A stretch of 64,000 nucleotides of DNA, from NCBI GenBank assembly GCA_030388825.1, contig CP128835.1, positions 2,164,001-2,228,000 on the forward strand, read 5' to 3'. The position numbers were made by a program, and so were the translations under genes. Of this stretch, positions 1 through 8,680 are shown piece by piece. This DNA comes from Rossellomorea sp. AcN35-11. Its GTDB lineage: Bacteria > Bacillota > Bacilli > Bacillales > Bacillaceae_B. Position 1 is the stretch's first letter; each line of letters begins with the position of its first letter. Under the pieces are notes generated by a model. It worked only from the letters and a program-made list of their open reading frames with translations. It ran no database searches and was not told the origin of the DNA.

Positions 1-501
1 GGTGATCAATTCACTACAGCGAAAATCCTCGCTCATTTTTTAAAAGAGCAGGAAGTAGACCTGATCCTTGCAGGTAATGTAGCCATCGACGGTGGATCGG
101 GACAAGTTGGTCCACGTGTAGCGGAACAACTTGACATCCCTTATGTAACAACCATCACGAAATTAGAAATCGATGGTGAAACCGTGACAGTCACTCGTGA
201 CGTAGAAGGAGATTCAGAGGTAATCGAAACATCTCTTCCACTTTTGGTGACGGCTCAGCAAGGATTGAACGAACCACGCTATCCTTCACTTCCGGGAATC
301 ATGAAAGCGAAGAAGAAGCCTTTAGATGAACTGGAACTGGATGATATGGATTTAGATGAAGATGACGTAGAAGCGAAAACCAAGACAATTGAAATCTACC
401 TTCCACCGAAGAAGGAAGCGGGTAAAGTATTAGAGGGCGAATTGGATGCCCAGGTTTCAGAGCTTGTTTCACTTCTTCGCAATGAAGCGAAAGTTATATA
501 A
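1..501 (+). CDS. etfB: Electron transfer flavoprotein beta subunit, 3' part (5' end outside window)
   Basis: Frame 1 is open from the first base to the TAA at 499-501, giving 166 residues of the C-terminal part of EtfB. The visible text includes the family stretch AGNVAIDGGSGQVGPRVAEQL, which lies in the AMP-binding region, and the C-terminal recognition loop with LNEPRYPSLPGIMKAKKKP. EtfB pairs with EtfA to form the FAD/AMP heterodimer that takes electrons from acyl-CoA dehydrogenases. The gene sits 42 bp upstream of etfA, as in the B. subtilis fatty-acid degradation operon. The start codon lies before the window. Confidence 0.95.
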   Translation, partial: GDQFTTAKILAHFLKEQEVDLILAGNVAIDGGSGQVGPRVAEQLDIPYVTTITKLEIDGETVTVTRDVEGDSEVIETSLPLLVTAQQGLNEPRYPSLPGIMKAKKKPLDELELDDMDLDEDDVEAKTKTIEIYLPPKKEAGKVLEGELDAQVSELVSLLRNEAKVI

Positions 502-543
502 GGCTAAGGCATACGATTAACTAACATTCAGGGGGTATTTAAC

Positions 544-1524
544 ATGGCGAGAAAAGTATTAGTACTTGGAGAAGTTCGAGACGGATCATTACGAAATGTT
601 TCCTTTGAAGCAATTGCGGCGGGTAAAACAGTATCTGAAGGCGGAGAAGTTGTTGCGGTTCTGCTCGGCAAGAGTGTAAGCGCTTTAGGGAACGAGATGA
701 TTCAGTATGGTGCGGATAAAGTGGTGGTCGTGGAAGACGACAAGCTGGATCAATATACTTCAGATGGCTATTCACAGGCGATCCTTTCTGTGATCGAAGA
801 AGAGAAGCCGGAAGGGATCATCTTTGGGCATACAGCACTGGGGAAAGACTTGTCTCCGAAAGTAGCAGGTAAATTAGGTTCAGGATTGATTTCAGATGCG
901 ACGGCCCTTGAGGAAGCTGGTGGAAACCTTGTTTTCACAAGACCGATTTATTCAGGGAAAGCATTCGAAAAGAAAATCGTGACGGATGGATTGATTTTTG
1001 CGACGATCCGTCCAAATAACATCGAACCTTTAGGGAAAGATGAGTCCCGTACAGGAGACGTATCGACACTTTCAGTCGATATCAAGGATTTACGTACGAT
1101 CATCAAAGAAGTTGTTCGCAAAGCCAGCGAAGGGGTGGACCTTTCTGAAGCGAAAGTCATCATCGCCGGTGGACGCGGTGTGAAAAGTGAAGATGGGTTC
1201 AACCCACTCAAAGAACTGGCAGATGTACTTGGCGGAGCGGTAGGGGCATCCCGTGGCGCATGTGATGCAGACTACTGTGATTATTCTCTGCAAATCGGTC
1301 AAACAGGTAAAGTCGTAACGCCGGACCTGTATATCGCCTGCGGTATTTCAGGAGCCATCCAGCATTTAGCCGGTATGTCGAACTCCAAAGTCATCGTTGC
1401 CATCAATAAAGATCCGGAAGCAAACATCTTTAACGTAGCGGATTACGGGATTGTCGGTGATTTATTCGAAGTGGTACCACTCTTGACTGAAGAGTTTAAA
1501 AAGCTTAAAGTATCTTCTTCTTAA
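544..1524 (+). CDS. etfA: Electron transfer flavoprotein alpha subunit
   Basis: This 326-residue protein has the usual EtfA length and begins [23 protein letters not shown]. The C-terminal FAD domain is clear from about residue 205: [18 protein letters not shown], then [34 protein letters not shown] and [20 protein letters not shown]. Known role: it binds FAD and passes electrons from acyl-CoA dehydrogenases (beta-oxidation) towards the respiratory chain. A GGGGG ribosome site at 531-535 precedes the ATG. It is the last gene of an etfBA transcript that ends in a hairpin near 1590-1617. Confidence 0.97.
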   Translation: MARKVLVLGEVRDGSLRNVSFEAIAAGKTVSEGGEVVAVLLGKSVSALGNEMIQYGADKVVVVEDDKLDQYTSDGYSQAILSVIEEEKPEGIIFGHTALGKDLSPKVAGKLGSGLISDATALEEAGGNLVFTRPIYSGKAFEKKIVTDGLIFATIRPNNIEPLGKDESRTGDVSTLSVDIKDLRTIIKEVVRKASEGVDLSEAKVIIAGGRGVKSEDGFNPLKELADVLGGAVGASRGACDADYCDYSLQIGQTGKVVTPDLYIACGISGAIQHLAGMSNSKVIVAINKDPEANIFNVADYGIVGDLFEVVPLLTEEFKKLKVSSS

Positions 1525-1589
1525 TACCTGCTGACGTTTTATTGTAGCAACGAACGGGTATTGAACATAATAGTAGTAAGAAAAGATAG

Positions 1590-1617
1590 GGATGCAGCCG
1601 TGGCTGCTCCTTATTTT
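1590..1617 (+). terminator. Rho-independent terminator after etfA
   Basis: Stem GGA-(T bulge)-GCAGC, loop CGTG, then GCTGC-TCC, followed by TTATTTTTC. It separates etfA from trxA. Confidence 0.6.
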
Positions 1618-1733
1618 TCTTCCTTTGTATATTCCGTTTTCTCAAGGGAATATTACCTACGAGCAGATTAATAGCATCACAAAAAAAACGGTGATATACT
1701 GATGTCATTCAAAGATTTAGGAGGCGCATATAT

Positions 1734-2048
1734 ATGGCAATTACACATGCAACTGATCAATCATTTACATCTGAAACAAATTCTGGACTGGTACTGGCGG
1801 ACTTTTGGGCACCTTGGTGTGGACCTTGTAAAATGATCGCTCCTGTACTGGAAGAGTTAGACGGCGAAATGGGCGACAAAGTAAAAATCGTCAAAGTGGA
1901 CGTTGATGAGAACCAAGAAACAGCAGGTAAATACGGGGTTATGAGTATCCCTACACTTGTTGTCCTTAAAGATGGCGAAGTAGTTGATAAAGTAATCGGT
2001 TTCCAACCTAAGGAAGCTCTTGCTGAACTATTAAACAAACATGCATAA
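1734..2048 (+). CDS. trxA: Thioredoxin
   Basis: The 104-residue protein has the thioredoxin fold landmarks: active site WCGPC with Cys29 and Cys32, and the cis-proline segment MSIPTLVVLKDGE. It is a cytoplasmic dithiol reductant recycled by thioredoxin reductase. Ribosome site TAGGAGGC at 1719-1726. It is its own transcription unit, with hairpins on both sides. In B. subtilis the next gene is uvrC; here roughly 9 kb of accessory genes intervene. Confidence 0.97.
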   Translation: MAITHATDQSFTSETNSGLVLADFWAPWCGPCKMIAPVLEELDGEMGDKVKIVKVDVDENQETAGKYGVMSIPTLVVLKDGEVVDKVIGFQPKEALAELLNKHA

Positions 2049-2060
2049 TAGGTTCTTTTT

Positions 2061-2096
2061 AAACCCTGGACTCTTTACAGTCCAGGGTTTTTTATT
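2061..2096 (+). terminator. Rho-independent terminator after trxA
   Basis: Perfect 12-bp stem AAACCCTGGACT (2061-2072) with AGTCCAGGGTTT (2079-2090), 6-nt loop, then a T-rich tail. Confidence 0.93.
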
Positions 2097-2340
2097 TGTC
2101 GGTGTCCTTTTAGTGAAGGGGATGATCACTCCCGTCGTCTTTGCTCACCATTTGGCTCGTGGCCCACTAAATGTCCATTCCTCCATCATCCCCGCCCACC
2201 AACACAAAATGCTTTCCCTTAATCGACCAACACCACCCCCTCCAGGCTCACGTTAGCCAATCATCCATCACTTAATCGATGAAAAACCAATGATGAAACA
2301 CTCCTTTACTGCCAATGATGGACGTCCTCCATTACTTCTT
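2097..2340. other. Intergenic stretch with no recognised feature
   Basis: About 240 bp between the trxA terminator and the iron-regulated promoter. No ribosome site-linked reading frame, RNA motif or repeat was recognised. It may be the left junction of the accessory block. Confidence 0.5.
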
Positions 2341-2362
2341 TCAACAAAATGTTTAAAAAACG

Positions 2363-2418
2363 TTGACTATGAGAATCATTCTCGATATAATTTGAATCGG
2401 AAATGAAAATCATTATCA
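2363..2418 (+). promoter_or_regulatory. SigA promoter with two Fur boxes
   Basis: The -35 TTGACT (2363-2368) and -10 TATAAT (2386-2391) are 17 bp apart. The spacer contains TGAGAATCATTCTCG (2370-2384), a Fur 7-1-7 type repeat. A second, near-perfect box TGAAAATCATTATCA lies at 2404-2418, just downstream of the expected start point. Iron-replete Fur would be expected to block this promoter. Confidence 0.88.
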
Positions 2419-2452
2419 TTTATACATAAAACACATTCGGGGGTACTCACAT

Positions 2453-3643
2453 ATGAAAAAGAGAGACTTAAACAAAATCTTCGCTGCATTTCTATTAACA
2501 GGTTCTGTACTGGCAGGCTGCTCCAGCGCATCTGAAGAACCGAAAGAAGAAACAACTCCATCTTCCGAAGAGAAGAAGGATGAACCGAAAGAAGAAGCAA
2601 AAGAAGAAATGAAGTTGAATACAGAAGCCCAGGTTAAAGCCTATTCAGATATGAAAGCTGAATTAGAGAAGATGAAAGAAGATAAAGAAGTCAATTGGGA
2701 AAGTGTCAATGACATTTATACTTCTGAACTGCAGGCATCAGTCAATGAAGTGAATGGTGAATTTTCTCAAGCGATCGAAGCAGCCATTTCAGGTGGTCAA
2801 TCAGGTGAACTTGAGAAAAACGTTGCTCGTCAATTAATTGATAAAATGACTCAATCTTACTTCTATCAAGTACAAAAAGGACTGCAAGGTCAAGCTGCTG
2901 AAGATATTGAAGCAGATAAGGCCGATGATGCAAAAGCAAAGTTTGCTGAAGTCAAGCATTTAGCGGAAAATGTATTCATCCCTACAGCCGAAAAACGTGA
3001 CGGCCTGTACGAATTATCTGGTGAATCGAGCATGGTCGAAAGCATTAACAACGGTCTGTCCCTTCAGGAAAAAGCCCTTGATGATGCAAATGCCGAAGAC
3101 TTTGCAGTTTACAAGCAAGTGACGGATAAATCGATCTACCAAAGCTATTTCCTTGCTTCTAACTCCTACGCTGAAAAAATCAGCAAGGCCGTTGAAGAAG
3201 GAAATACAGAAGAATTAGCCATCATGCAGGCAGAGGGATACGGTTTCTTTCAAGCCATCAAAGGATCTCTGGCTGGTGGAGATGAGGCAGCTGCCAATGA
3301 ATTGAATGCTATCTTCTCACTTGAAAATGACCCGTCTACCATCGATGCTGAAAAAGTGAATGCACTGTACACGAAAGCCATCAAAGGAAAAGCTGTAGGA
3401 TATCACAAAGATGCTGCAGAGGTTCTTGAATCAGGTGATGTTGCAACAGCGAAAGTCGAGGCAATGGAAGGAAATATGTTCGTCAAGATGCTTGAAGTGA
3501 ACGTAAAGAACCAACTTGGAGAAGAAAAGTCACAGGAACTATTCGACCTTTCCCAAAAATGGTTTGAAGCCATTTCTGCTGAAAAAGCGGATGAAGCGAA
3601 GCAACACAGCGAAGCGATCGTATCGATCTTAAACCAATTATAA
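2453..3643 (+). CDS. Fur-regulated helical lipoprotein of unknown family
   Basis: The 396-residue protein has a lipoprotein signal with lipobox LAGC (Cys at about residue 23), then a Glu/Lys-rich linker and a long, almost wholly helical body rich in Ala, Glu and Lys. Two halves look related: VNDIYTSELQASVNEVN near residue 85 and VNALYTKAIKGKAVGYH near 300. Two Fur boxes upstream make a role in iron acquisition likely. By position it resembles the EfeO/FepA partner of FTR1 permeases, but I see no HxxE motif of imelysin-type EfeO, so that name is not given. It is a single-gene unit with its own hairpin. Outer face of the membrane; function inferred only. Confidence 0.85.
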   Translation: MKKRDLNKIFAAFLLTGSVLAGCSSASEEPKEETTPSSEEKKDEPKEEAKEEMKLNTEAQVKAYSDMKAELEKMKEDKEVNWESVNDIYTSELQASVNEVNGEFSQAIEAAISGGQSGELEKNVARQLIDKMTQSYFYQVQKGLQGQAAEDIEADKADDAKAKFAEVKHLAENVFIPTAEKRDGLYELSGESSMVESINNGLSLQEKALDDANAEDFAVYKQVTDKSIYQSYFLASNSYAEKISKAVEEGNTEELAIMQAEGYGFFQAIKGSLAGGDEAAANELNAIFSLENDPSTIDAEKVNALYTKAIKGKAVGYHKDAAEVLESGDVATAKVEAMEGNMFVKMLEVNVKNQLGEEKSQELFDLSQKWFEAISAEKADEAKQHSEAIVSILNQL

Positions 3644-3653
3644 TTCAGTGATC

Positions 3654-3690
3654 AGAGACTGGCCCGCATGTCGGGTCAGTCTCTATTTGT
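3654..3690 (+). terminator. Terminator after the Fur-regulated lipoprotein gene
   Basis: Stem AGAGACTG (3654-3661) with CAGTCTCT (3677-3684), extended inward by a G-T pair and CCCG/CGGG around loop CATGT. The T tract is poor (ATTTGT). Confidence 0.7.
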
Positions 3691-3759
3691 AAGTAATTTT
3701 TATTCTTCAGGCACTTCTGTGCTAAACTATATCTATTGTCTAAAAGTCAAGAGAGTGTG

Positions 3760-4714
3760 ATGAACGTGAAAATAGTGATAACAGGTGGCGCAGGTTTCAT
3801 CGGGATGCACCTGACCAAAAGACTTCGGGACATGGGTCACGATGTTTCGATCATCGATTGTTTCCATACCTATTATTCAACCCCTCGAAAGAGACAGCAT
3901 TTAAAAGAAATAGAATTCCCTGCTGAGGACTTATACGAAGTTGATTTACAGGACCGCGAAAAAACAATAGAGGTCATTCATAGATTGCATCCAGATTCCG
4001 TCATCCATTTAGCCGCATTACCGGGTGTGGCTTATTCATTGGAAGAGCCCCTGAAGTATGTGGATTATGACATCAAAGCCACGATCAATATACTGGAAGC
4101 GAGTGGGAAAGCTGGAGTACAACGCTTTTTGTTTGCTTCTTCCTCATCGGTTTATGGAGACAAGCCGGGAATCGCTTTGAAGGAAGAAGATGCGGATGGG
4201 AAGACCATTTCTCCATACGCCGCTTCGAAGTGGAGTGCAGAAAGCTTCTGTCATATGTATTCACATATGTATGATATGCATGTGAACATTCTGCGATTTT
4301 TTACGGTATATGGACCTTGGGGAAGACCCGATATGGCGATTCCGACATTTGTATCCAAATTGCTCAAAGAAGAGCCCATTTCCATTTATGGCAGTGATAG
4401 TGGAAGGGATTATACCTATATTGATGATATTGTTTCCGGTATTGAATTAACCCTGCACAACGGAAAAAAGGGAGAAACCTATAATTTAGGGAGTGGCCGG
4501 GTGGTGAAAATGACGGCATTACTAGAGATCCTGCTTCACCACTTCCGCAGGGATGGACGTGCATGTCGACACGTATCGAAGAGGCGATGTTTTTTCTACC
4601 CATTCAGATATTTCAAAAGCCCGGTCTCATTTAGGATTCTTCCCAACCACCTCCATGGAAGAGGGGATAAGGAATACGATTCTGTGGGCGAAGCATAATG
4701 AAAAACATGTATAA
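3760..4714 (+). CDS. NAD-dependent sugar epimerase/dehydratase (frame broken near the 3' end)
   Basis: Extended short-chain dehydrogenase of about 317 residues once repaired. It shows GGAGFIG for the NAD Rossmann loop, SSSSVYG, and SPYAASKWSAE holding the catalytic YxxxK. This fits nucleotide-sugar 4-epimerases of the GalE/UDP-glucuronate epimerase type; the substrate cannot be named. Start ATG 3760 is chosen because MNVKIVITGGAGFIG begins there. After LLEIL the frame is lost. The true C-terminus continues one frame over from ATG 4553 (MDVHVDTYRRGDVFSTHSD) to the TAA at 4712-4714. One extra base between about 4520 and 4552 explains this. The end overlaps the next gene, suggesting coupled translation. 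First gene of the glycan cluster. Confidence 0.8.
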
Positions 4715-5627
4715 ATCCCTTAAGTACGTAATCGGCATCGGAATCGTCGGCTATTTTATTTGGTTCATTGCAACCGGTTGGAATCATGACGAATTCAGAC
4801 GCGTATTCTCCCAGGTGCTCCTGAACCCATTCATGATCCTATCAGGGATCTCTATATACGGCTTCTCCTTCTATCTGAAAGGAATGGCCACGAAAAGACT
4901 CCTTGACCATAAAATCAGGCTGTCAAGTGCCATGTATGGTCTTTGGTACAGCCTGGCACTCAATCATTTGCTGCCCATCAAAGGCGGAGATGTTCTTCGT
5001 TCGTATATTCTTTATGAGAGAGAAGGATTGTCTAAATCGGCTTCTGCTCAATCTGTTATTATAGTAAGGTTGATGGATATTCTATCACTTTGTCTACTTG
5101 TAGGATTTGGAATGTCGTTCATTTCATTGGTCAATCCCTTGACCATGAAGGTCATGCTTGTTGCTGGAGGAATCACGATCCCGGTTCTTGGGTGGATTTA
5201 TTACATCAAGCGCTCATTTCTCTATCAGCAATGGACTGTTATGCTCTCTCTCATAAAAGGGAAGGGATTCTTTCCTGCATTCTTCCTGGTGTTTATCAGT
5301 TGGATATTGGAAGCGGCGCTGCTATTGTCTGTTTGTATCGCAGCGAATATAGGGATTTCCGCCTTTCAGGGAATATGGGTGAATAGCCTGACCATCCTGG
5401 GTCAGGTATTTCAGATTACTCCAGGCGGGCTTGCCAATTATGAAACGATCATGTCGTTTGGTCTCAGTCAATTCTCATTAACGATGGAAACGGGTATGGC
5501 CATTGCGGTCCTCACACATGGGATCAAATTTGTGTTCTCCTATTCTGTCGGGCTGTATGCCTTGGTGAAGTATCCTGTTTCACCGGCACTCATTCAAAAG
5601 TTAAGAAAAAGAAAAGGAGGGGCATAA
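4698..5627 (+). CDS. Lysylphosphatidylglycerol synthase TM-region family (flippase-like) membrane protein
   Basis: The 309-residue integral membrane protein has about eight hydrophobic segments. It carries family signatures LNHLLPIKGGDVLRSYIL followed by a VRLMD segment, and later QITPGGLANYE. These mark the UPF0104/AglD-like transmembrane family, whose members are associated with lipid flipping or lipid-linked sugar transfer. It lies between an epimerase and a phosphodiesterase/GT2 pair, so a role in moving or using a lipid-linked sugar is inferred. The start could be ATG 4698 or ATG 4707. It overlaps the repaired end of the epimerase gene. Confidence 0.85.
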   Translation: MKNMYKSLKYVIGIGIVGYFIWFIATGWNHDEFRRVFSQVLLNPFMILSGISIYGFSFYLKGMATKRLLDHKIRLSSAMYGLWYSLALNHLLPIKGGDVLRSYILYEREGLSKSASAQSVIIVRLMDILSLCLLVGFGMSFISLVNPLTMKVMLVAGGITIPVLGWIYYIKRSFLYQQWTVMLSLIKGKGFFPAFFLVFISWILEAALLLSVCIAANIGISAFQGIWVNSLTILGQVFQITPGGLANYETIMSFGLSQFSLTMETGMAIAVLTHGIKFVFSYSVGLYALVKYPVSPALIQKLRKRKGGA

Positions 5628-5628
5628 A

Positions 5629-7092
5629 GTGAAAAGCGCCTCTAAATTTGAAAAGGTAGCGGCACGCTGCTGGAATTTACTAAACGAAGGTAAACCCTTC
5701 ACACCCATTTTTACTGTAGGGACGATGCTTCTCTTTCATCTTGGGGATTTTGCATCCATCTCATTCTGGTTGAATTTCACGATCAGTTTAGCGATTACCC
5801 TGCCTCTTTTTATATTATTCTTTGTTTATGATTTCCCGTTGTTTCTAAGAAACTATCTTTGGGCACCCGTTGTGGCCTATTTAGTGATTGGATGGGAATG
5901 GAATCTCGGGCTGTCCCTGTTAGGGATCGGACTTTACTTTTTCTTTACGGTATTTTTCTGGGGTACATTATATTATCATTTGCGAATCGGGACGTCCTGG
6001 CTCAACTTCACAAGGTTCTGGAAGCTGGTGCTTAAAAATAGTGACTCCACTAGCGGGAATGCCCAGGAACAGCTTCCTAAAGTTCTCTTATTGCTTGCCT
6101 GCTGGCAGTACACATACTCTCTCCTTGATACGAGTCAGCAGCTGCCGATTGTTGAATTCTTAAGTTTCTTTGCAGCCCTCTTTGTATTCACCCTGATTCT
6201 CCACCGCTATCTGTTTGACTGGAAGCCAAAGGTCTATGAGGAGTATGCGAAGGAGCCTGAAGAATGGAAAGAAGATGGAGCGGACAGAGTTGTGGTCATC
6301 GTGGTGGACGGAATGAGAAAGGAACGTTTCCAGGAAGCGGAGACTCCGTTTCTGGACTCCCTGAAGGCTGACGGTACAGAATTCTCCAATATGGAGACGG
6401 TCTATCCTGCCCGCACCGTTGTCTGCTTCTCTTCCATGTTCACAGGGACGTATCCATTCGAACACGGGATCACCTCCAATATGGTTTGGAAGCTCGGAAT
6501 AAAGGTCGAAAGCATCTTTGATTCCTTACGTAAAGTGGGGAAGAAGGGAAGACTGCTTGGAGTTGCCCATCTGGTTGATTCCATGGGCTCCGATGTCGAT
6601 ACGTTCACAGCTGTCATGCATAACGATAAAGCGGATCCGACCATCATGAAGAAAGCGAAGCACATCATGAAAGAGGAAGATCCCGATTTATTCATCGTCC
6701 AGATGATCGGGACGGATCAAACGGGACACAGCCGCGGAGTTTTATATGATGAATATTTGCAAAAGATAAAAGAAGCGGACCGCCTGATCGAAGATTTCGT
6801 CCAGTGGATGACTGAGGAAGGCAAGATGGAAAATACAACATTGTTCATCTGTGCCGATCATGGACAGGCAGATGGCATCGGAGGCCATGGGCATCTTGAT
6901 GAAGGTGAGCGTTTTGTTCCATTTATCATGCATGGACCTAATGTTCGTAAAGGACGAAAAGTAGAAGCGAAGCATAGTCTCGTTTCAATGGCCAGCACCA
7001 TCGCTCACATCCTGGGCGCGCCATTTCCGAGTCATGCACGTGGACCTGTGTTGGAGGAAGCATTCAGAAGAAAGGAAGAGCATCGTGAATAA
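5629..7092 (+). CDS. Membrane alkaline-phosphatase-superfamily phosphodiesterase
   Basis: The 487-residue protein (GTG start one base after the previous stop) has about 200 residues with several membrane segments, then a type I phosphodiesterase/nucleotide-pyrophosphatase-like domain. Metal-site motifs are visible in order: VVDGMRKERF, YPARTVVCFSSMFTGTYP with the likely Thr nucleophile, DQTGHSRG, ADHGQ and GGHGHL. Members hydrolyse phosphodiester or phosphate esters. The catalytic domain is probably outside the membrane, but topology is not proven. It overlaps the next gene by 8 bp, so the three genes are translationally coupled. Actual substrate unknown; a lipid- or nucleotide-linked glycan intermediate is the contextual guess. 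Confidence 0.85.
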   Translation: MKSASKFEKVAARCWNLLNEGKPFTPIFTVGTMLLFHLGDFASISFWLNFTISLAITLPLFILFFVYDFPLFLRNYLWAPVVAYLVIGWEWNLGLSLLGIGLYFFFTVFFWGTLYYHLRIGTSWLNFTRFWKLVLKNSDSTSGNAQEQLPKVLLLLACWQYTYSLLDTSQQLPIVEFLSFFAALFVFTLILHRYLFDWKPKVYEEYAKEPEEWKEDGADRVVVIVVDGMRKERFQEAETPFLDSLKADGTEFSNMETVYPARTVVCFSSMFTGTYPFEHGITSNMVWKLGIKVESIFDSLRKVGKKGRLLGVAHLVDSMGSDVDTFTAVMHNDKADPTIMKKAKHIMKEEDPDLFIVQMIGTDQTGHSRGVLYDEYLQKIKEADRLIEDFVQWMTEEGKMENTTLFICADHGQADGIGGHGHLDEGERFVPFIMHGPNVRKGRKVEAKHSLVSMASTIAHILGAPFPSHARGPVLEEAFRRKEEHRE

Positions 7093-7843
7093 ACAGAAGG
7101 TTGTCGTTTTTTTGCCTGCTTATAACGAAGAGGAAACCATCGGGGATGTCATTCGTGACGTTCCCAGACGGTTTCATCCAGACGTTCAGGTGGAAGTATT
7201 GGTTGTAAATGATGGATCGACGGATGATACGGTTAACGTAGCGAAAGAAGCTGGAGCGGACTACATCGTACATATGGAGCGTAATTCAGGATTAGGGGCA
7301 ACAGTAAGAAGGGGATTACAGGAGTCTTTACTCGTGGGAGCGGATATAGGCGTCATGATTGATGCGGATGGAGAATACCCCCCTTCTCAAATTCCTGATC
7401 TTTTGGAGCCGATCTTTAAAGATCAGGCGGACTATACGATGGGATCCCGGTTTAAAGGGACTATTGACGGGATGAGGATTCATCGCCGCCTGGGGAATTA
7501 TTGCTTTACACTGCTGCAATGTGCATTACTCAGAACCTGGATTTATGATGGTCAATCAGGTATGCGGGCCTTTTCCAAGCAAGTGATGGAACATGCCGAA
7601 ATCATCCATGACTATAACTATGCCCAAGTCGTGACCCTTAATATCATGCGCAAAGGTTTCAGGATGATGGAAGTTCCGATTGAATACAGGGTGCGGACAA
7701 AGGGGCAGTCGTTTATTAAATTCAAGGCGTATATGTTTAATGTCATCCCGGCGATCTGGAAAGAAATGAATAGCCCTGTAGAAAAAGTGGAGATTGAACA
7801 TAATGTTCACAAAATAGCTGAAACATCCCTTGAAAGCCTTTAA
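7085..7843 (+). CDS. Family 2 glycosyltransferase, dolichol-phosphate-mannose-synthase-like
   Basis: The 252-residue protein starts at GTG 7085 behind AGGAAGAG, and the fold begins at once with VVFLPAYNEEETIGDVI. GT-A motifs follow: NDGSTDD at residues 42-48, GLGATVRRG, MIDADGEYPP, GSRFKG, and the DGQSGMRAF loop typical of DPM1-like enzymes. No transmembrane tail is present. Such enzymes transfer a sugar from a nucleotide donor to a polyprenyl phosphate on the cytoplasmic side. With the flippase-like protein and the GT-C protein at 9775 it could make a three-part surface-glycosylation route like those known for Gram-positive cell-wall polymers. That link is inference. Confidence 0.9.
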   Translation: MNKQKVVVFLPAYNEEETIGDVIRDVPRRFHPDVQVEVLVVNDGSTDDTVNVAKEAGADYIVHMERNSGLGATVRRGLQESLLVGADIGVMIDADGEYPPSQIPDLLEPIFKDQADYTMGSRFKGTIDGMRIHRRLGNYCFTLLQCALLRTWIYDGQSGMRAFSKQVMEHAEIIHDYNYAQVVTLNIMRKGFRMMEVPIEYRVRTKGQSFIKFKAYMFNVIPAIWKEMNSPVEKVEIEHNVHKIAETSLESL

Positions 7844-7850
7844 AATCGTA

Positions 7851-7879
7851 TTGACAAGTATAATGATAATCATTATCAT
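7851..7879 (+). promoter_or_regulatory. SigA promoter with a perfect Fur box
   Basis: The -35 TTGACA (7851-7856), 17-bp spacer and -10 TATCAT (7874-7879) are overlapped by TGATAATCATTATCA (7864-7878), an exact match to the 7-1-7 Fur consensus. It lies 7 bp after the GT2 stop codon with no terminator between, so glycan-cluster read-through into the iron genes is possible. Confidence 0.93.
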
Positions 7880-7902
7880 TGAAAATACAGGAGGATTTCC
7901 AT

Positions 7903-8652
7903 ATGAAAAAAAGCCTTTTTTTTAGCCTTTCACTGATATTTATTCTCAATTACATATTTATTCCATTACAAGCATCTGCTTATTCTTATGGAGATCCAGG
8001 AGAAGAGAAAATTGCAGAAGCGTATAAAGAGTTAGAAAGCAGCTTGGCAAATGATGATTGGGATAATGCGAAAAAAATATATAAATCATATGAAAAGGAT
8101 TTTAACCTATATTTCTCAAAGGTTCGGCCTGATCTTGAAAAAGCATTTGAACAAAACGATAAAGAACTCTTACTGGAAAGCTGGAGAGCGGCTTTAATGC
8201 TCAATATTGAAAGAAGGCTGCATTTCGCCCAAGAGCAGTTTGATGACTACGGTCAGGCGAAACTTCTCCTTGCCAAAGCAAGAGGGACCTTTAATGTATT
8301 GGAACCTTTCGTTGTGGAGGATGAAGGTCAGGAGGAAGCGGAAGCCATTTATGCTTCTTTTGACACAGCGCTGAACGCATTGGGGAATCCTGGTTTGTTC
8401 GGGATCGGCAGCAAGGATAATGACCCTGAAGCTTTCGATAAAGAAGTGGAGTTCATCATTAACGAACTTAGACCGTTATTTCCGATTCCTTCCGAAAAGG
8501 CGGATGAAAGTCATTTAACGGAAGAGAACCTAGGGTTGTTCGATGGTCTCGGAGAAGGGGGCAGCTCAAGCTTCTGGCTTTATTTCTCGCTAGCCCTGAT
8601 TTTGATTCTTATTGTTCTGATTGCGATGAATAAACGTAAAAATAAACAGTAG
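7903..8652 (+). CDS. Secreted/membrane-anchored helical protein, separate N-terminal partner of an EfeU-type iron permease
   Basis: The 249-residue protein starts at ATG 7903 behind AGGAGG (7889-7894). It has a signal peptide ending near QASA, a helical extracellular domain of about 200 residues, and a C-terminal membrane helix (SSSFWLYFSLALILILIVLIAM) with a basic tail. The layout and the gene directly downstream suggest the extracellular domain that in B. subtilis EfeU/YwbL is fused in front of the FTR1 permease; here it is a separate cistron. Expected role: iron binding or oxidation-coupled delivery to the permease. Fur box immediately upstream. Homology was judged by eye, so the link to EfeU rests mainly on context. 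Confidence 0.8.
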   Translation: MKKSLFFSLSLIFILNYIFIPLQASAYSYGDPGEEKIAEAYKELESSLANDDWDNAKKIYKSYEKDFNLYFSKVRPDLEKAFEQNDKELLLESWRAALMLNIERRLHFAQEQFDDYGQAKLLLAKARGTFNVLEPFVVEDEGQEEAEAIYASFDTALNALGNPGLFGIGSKDNDPEAFDKEVEFIINELRPLFPIPSEKADESHLTEENLGLFDGLGEGGSSSFWLYFSLALILILIVLIAMNKRKNKQ

Positions 8653-8680
8653 TGCCTGAAGTACCAAAGGGGGAAACAAA

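Noticed and set aside
2041..2256. 71-residue reading frame over the trxA terminator
   Set aside because: It starts within the last codons of trxA, reads through the terminator hairpin and has a proline/histidine-rich composition with no ribosome site.
2453..3643. Naming the iron-regulated lipoprotein EfeO
   Set aside because: No imelysin HxxE motif was found; only the Fur control and helical lipoprotein character agree.
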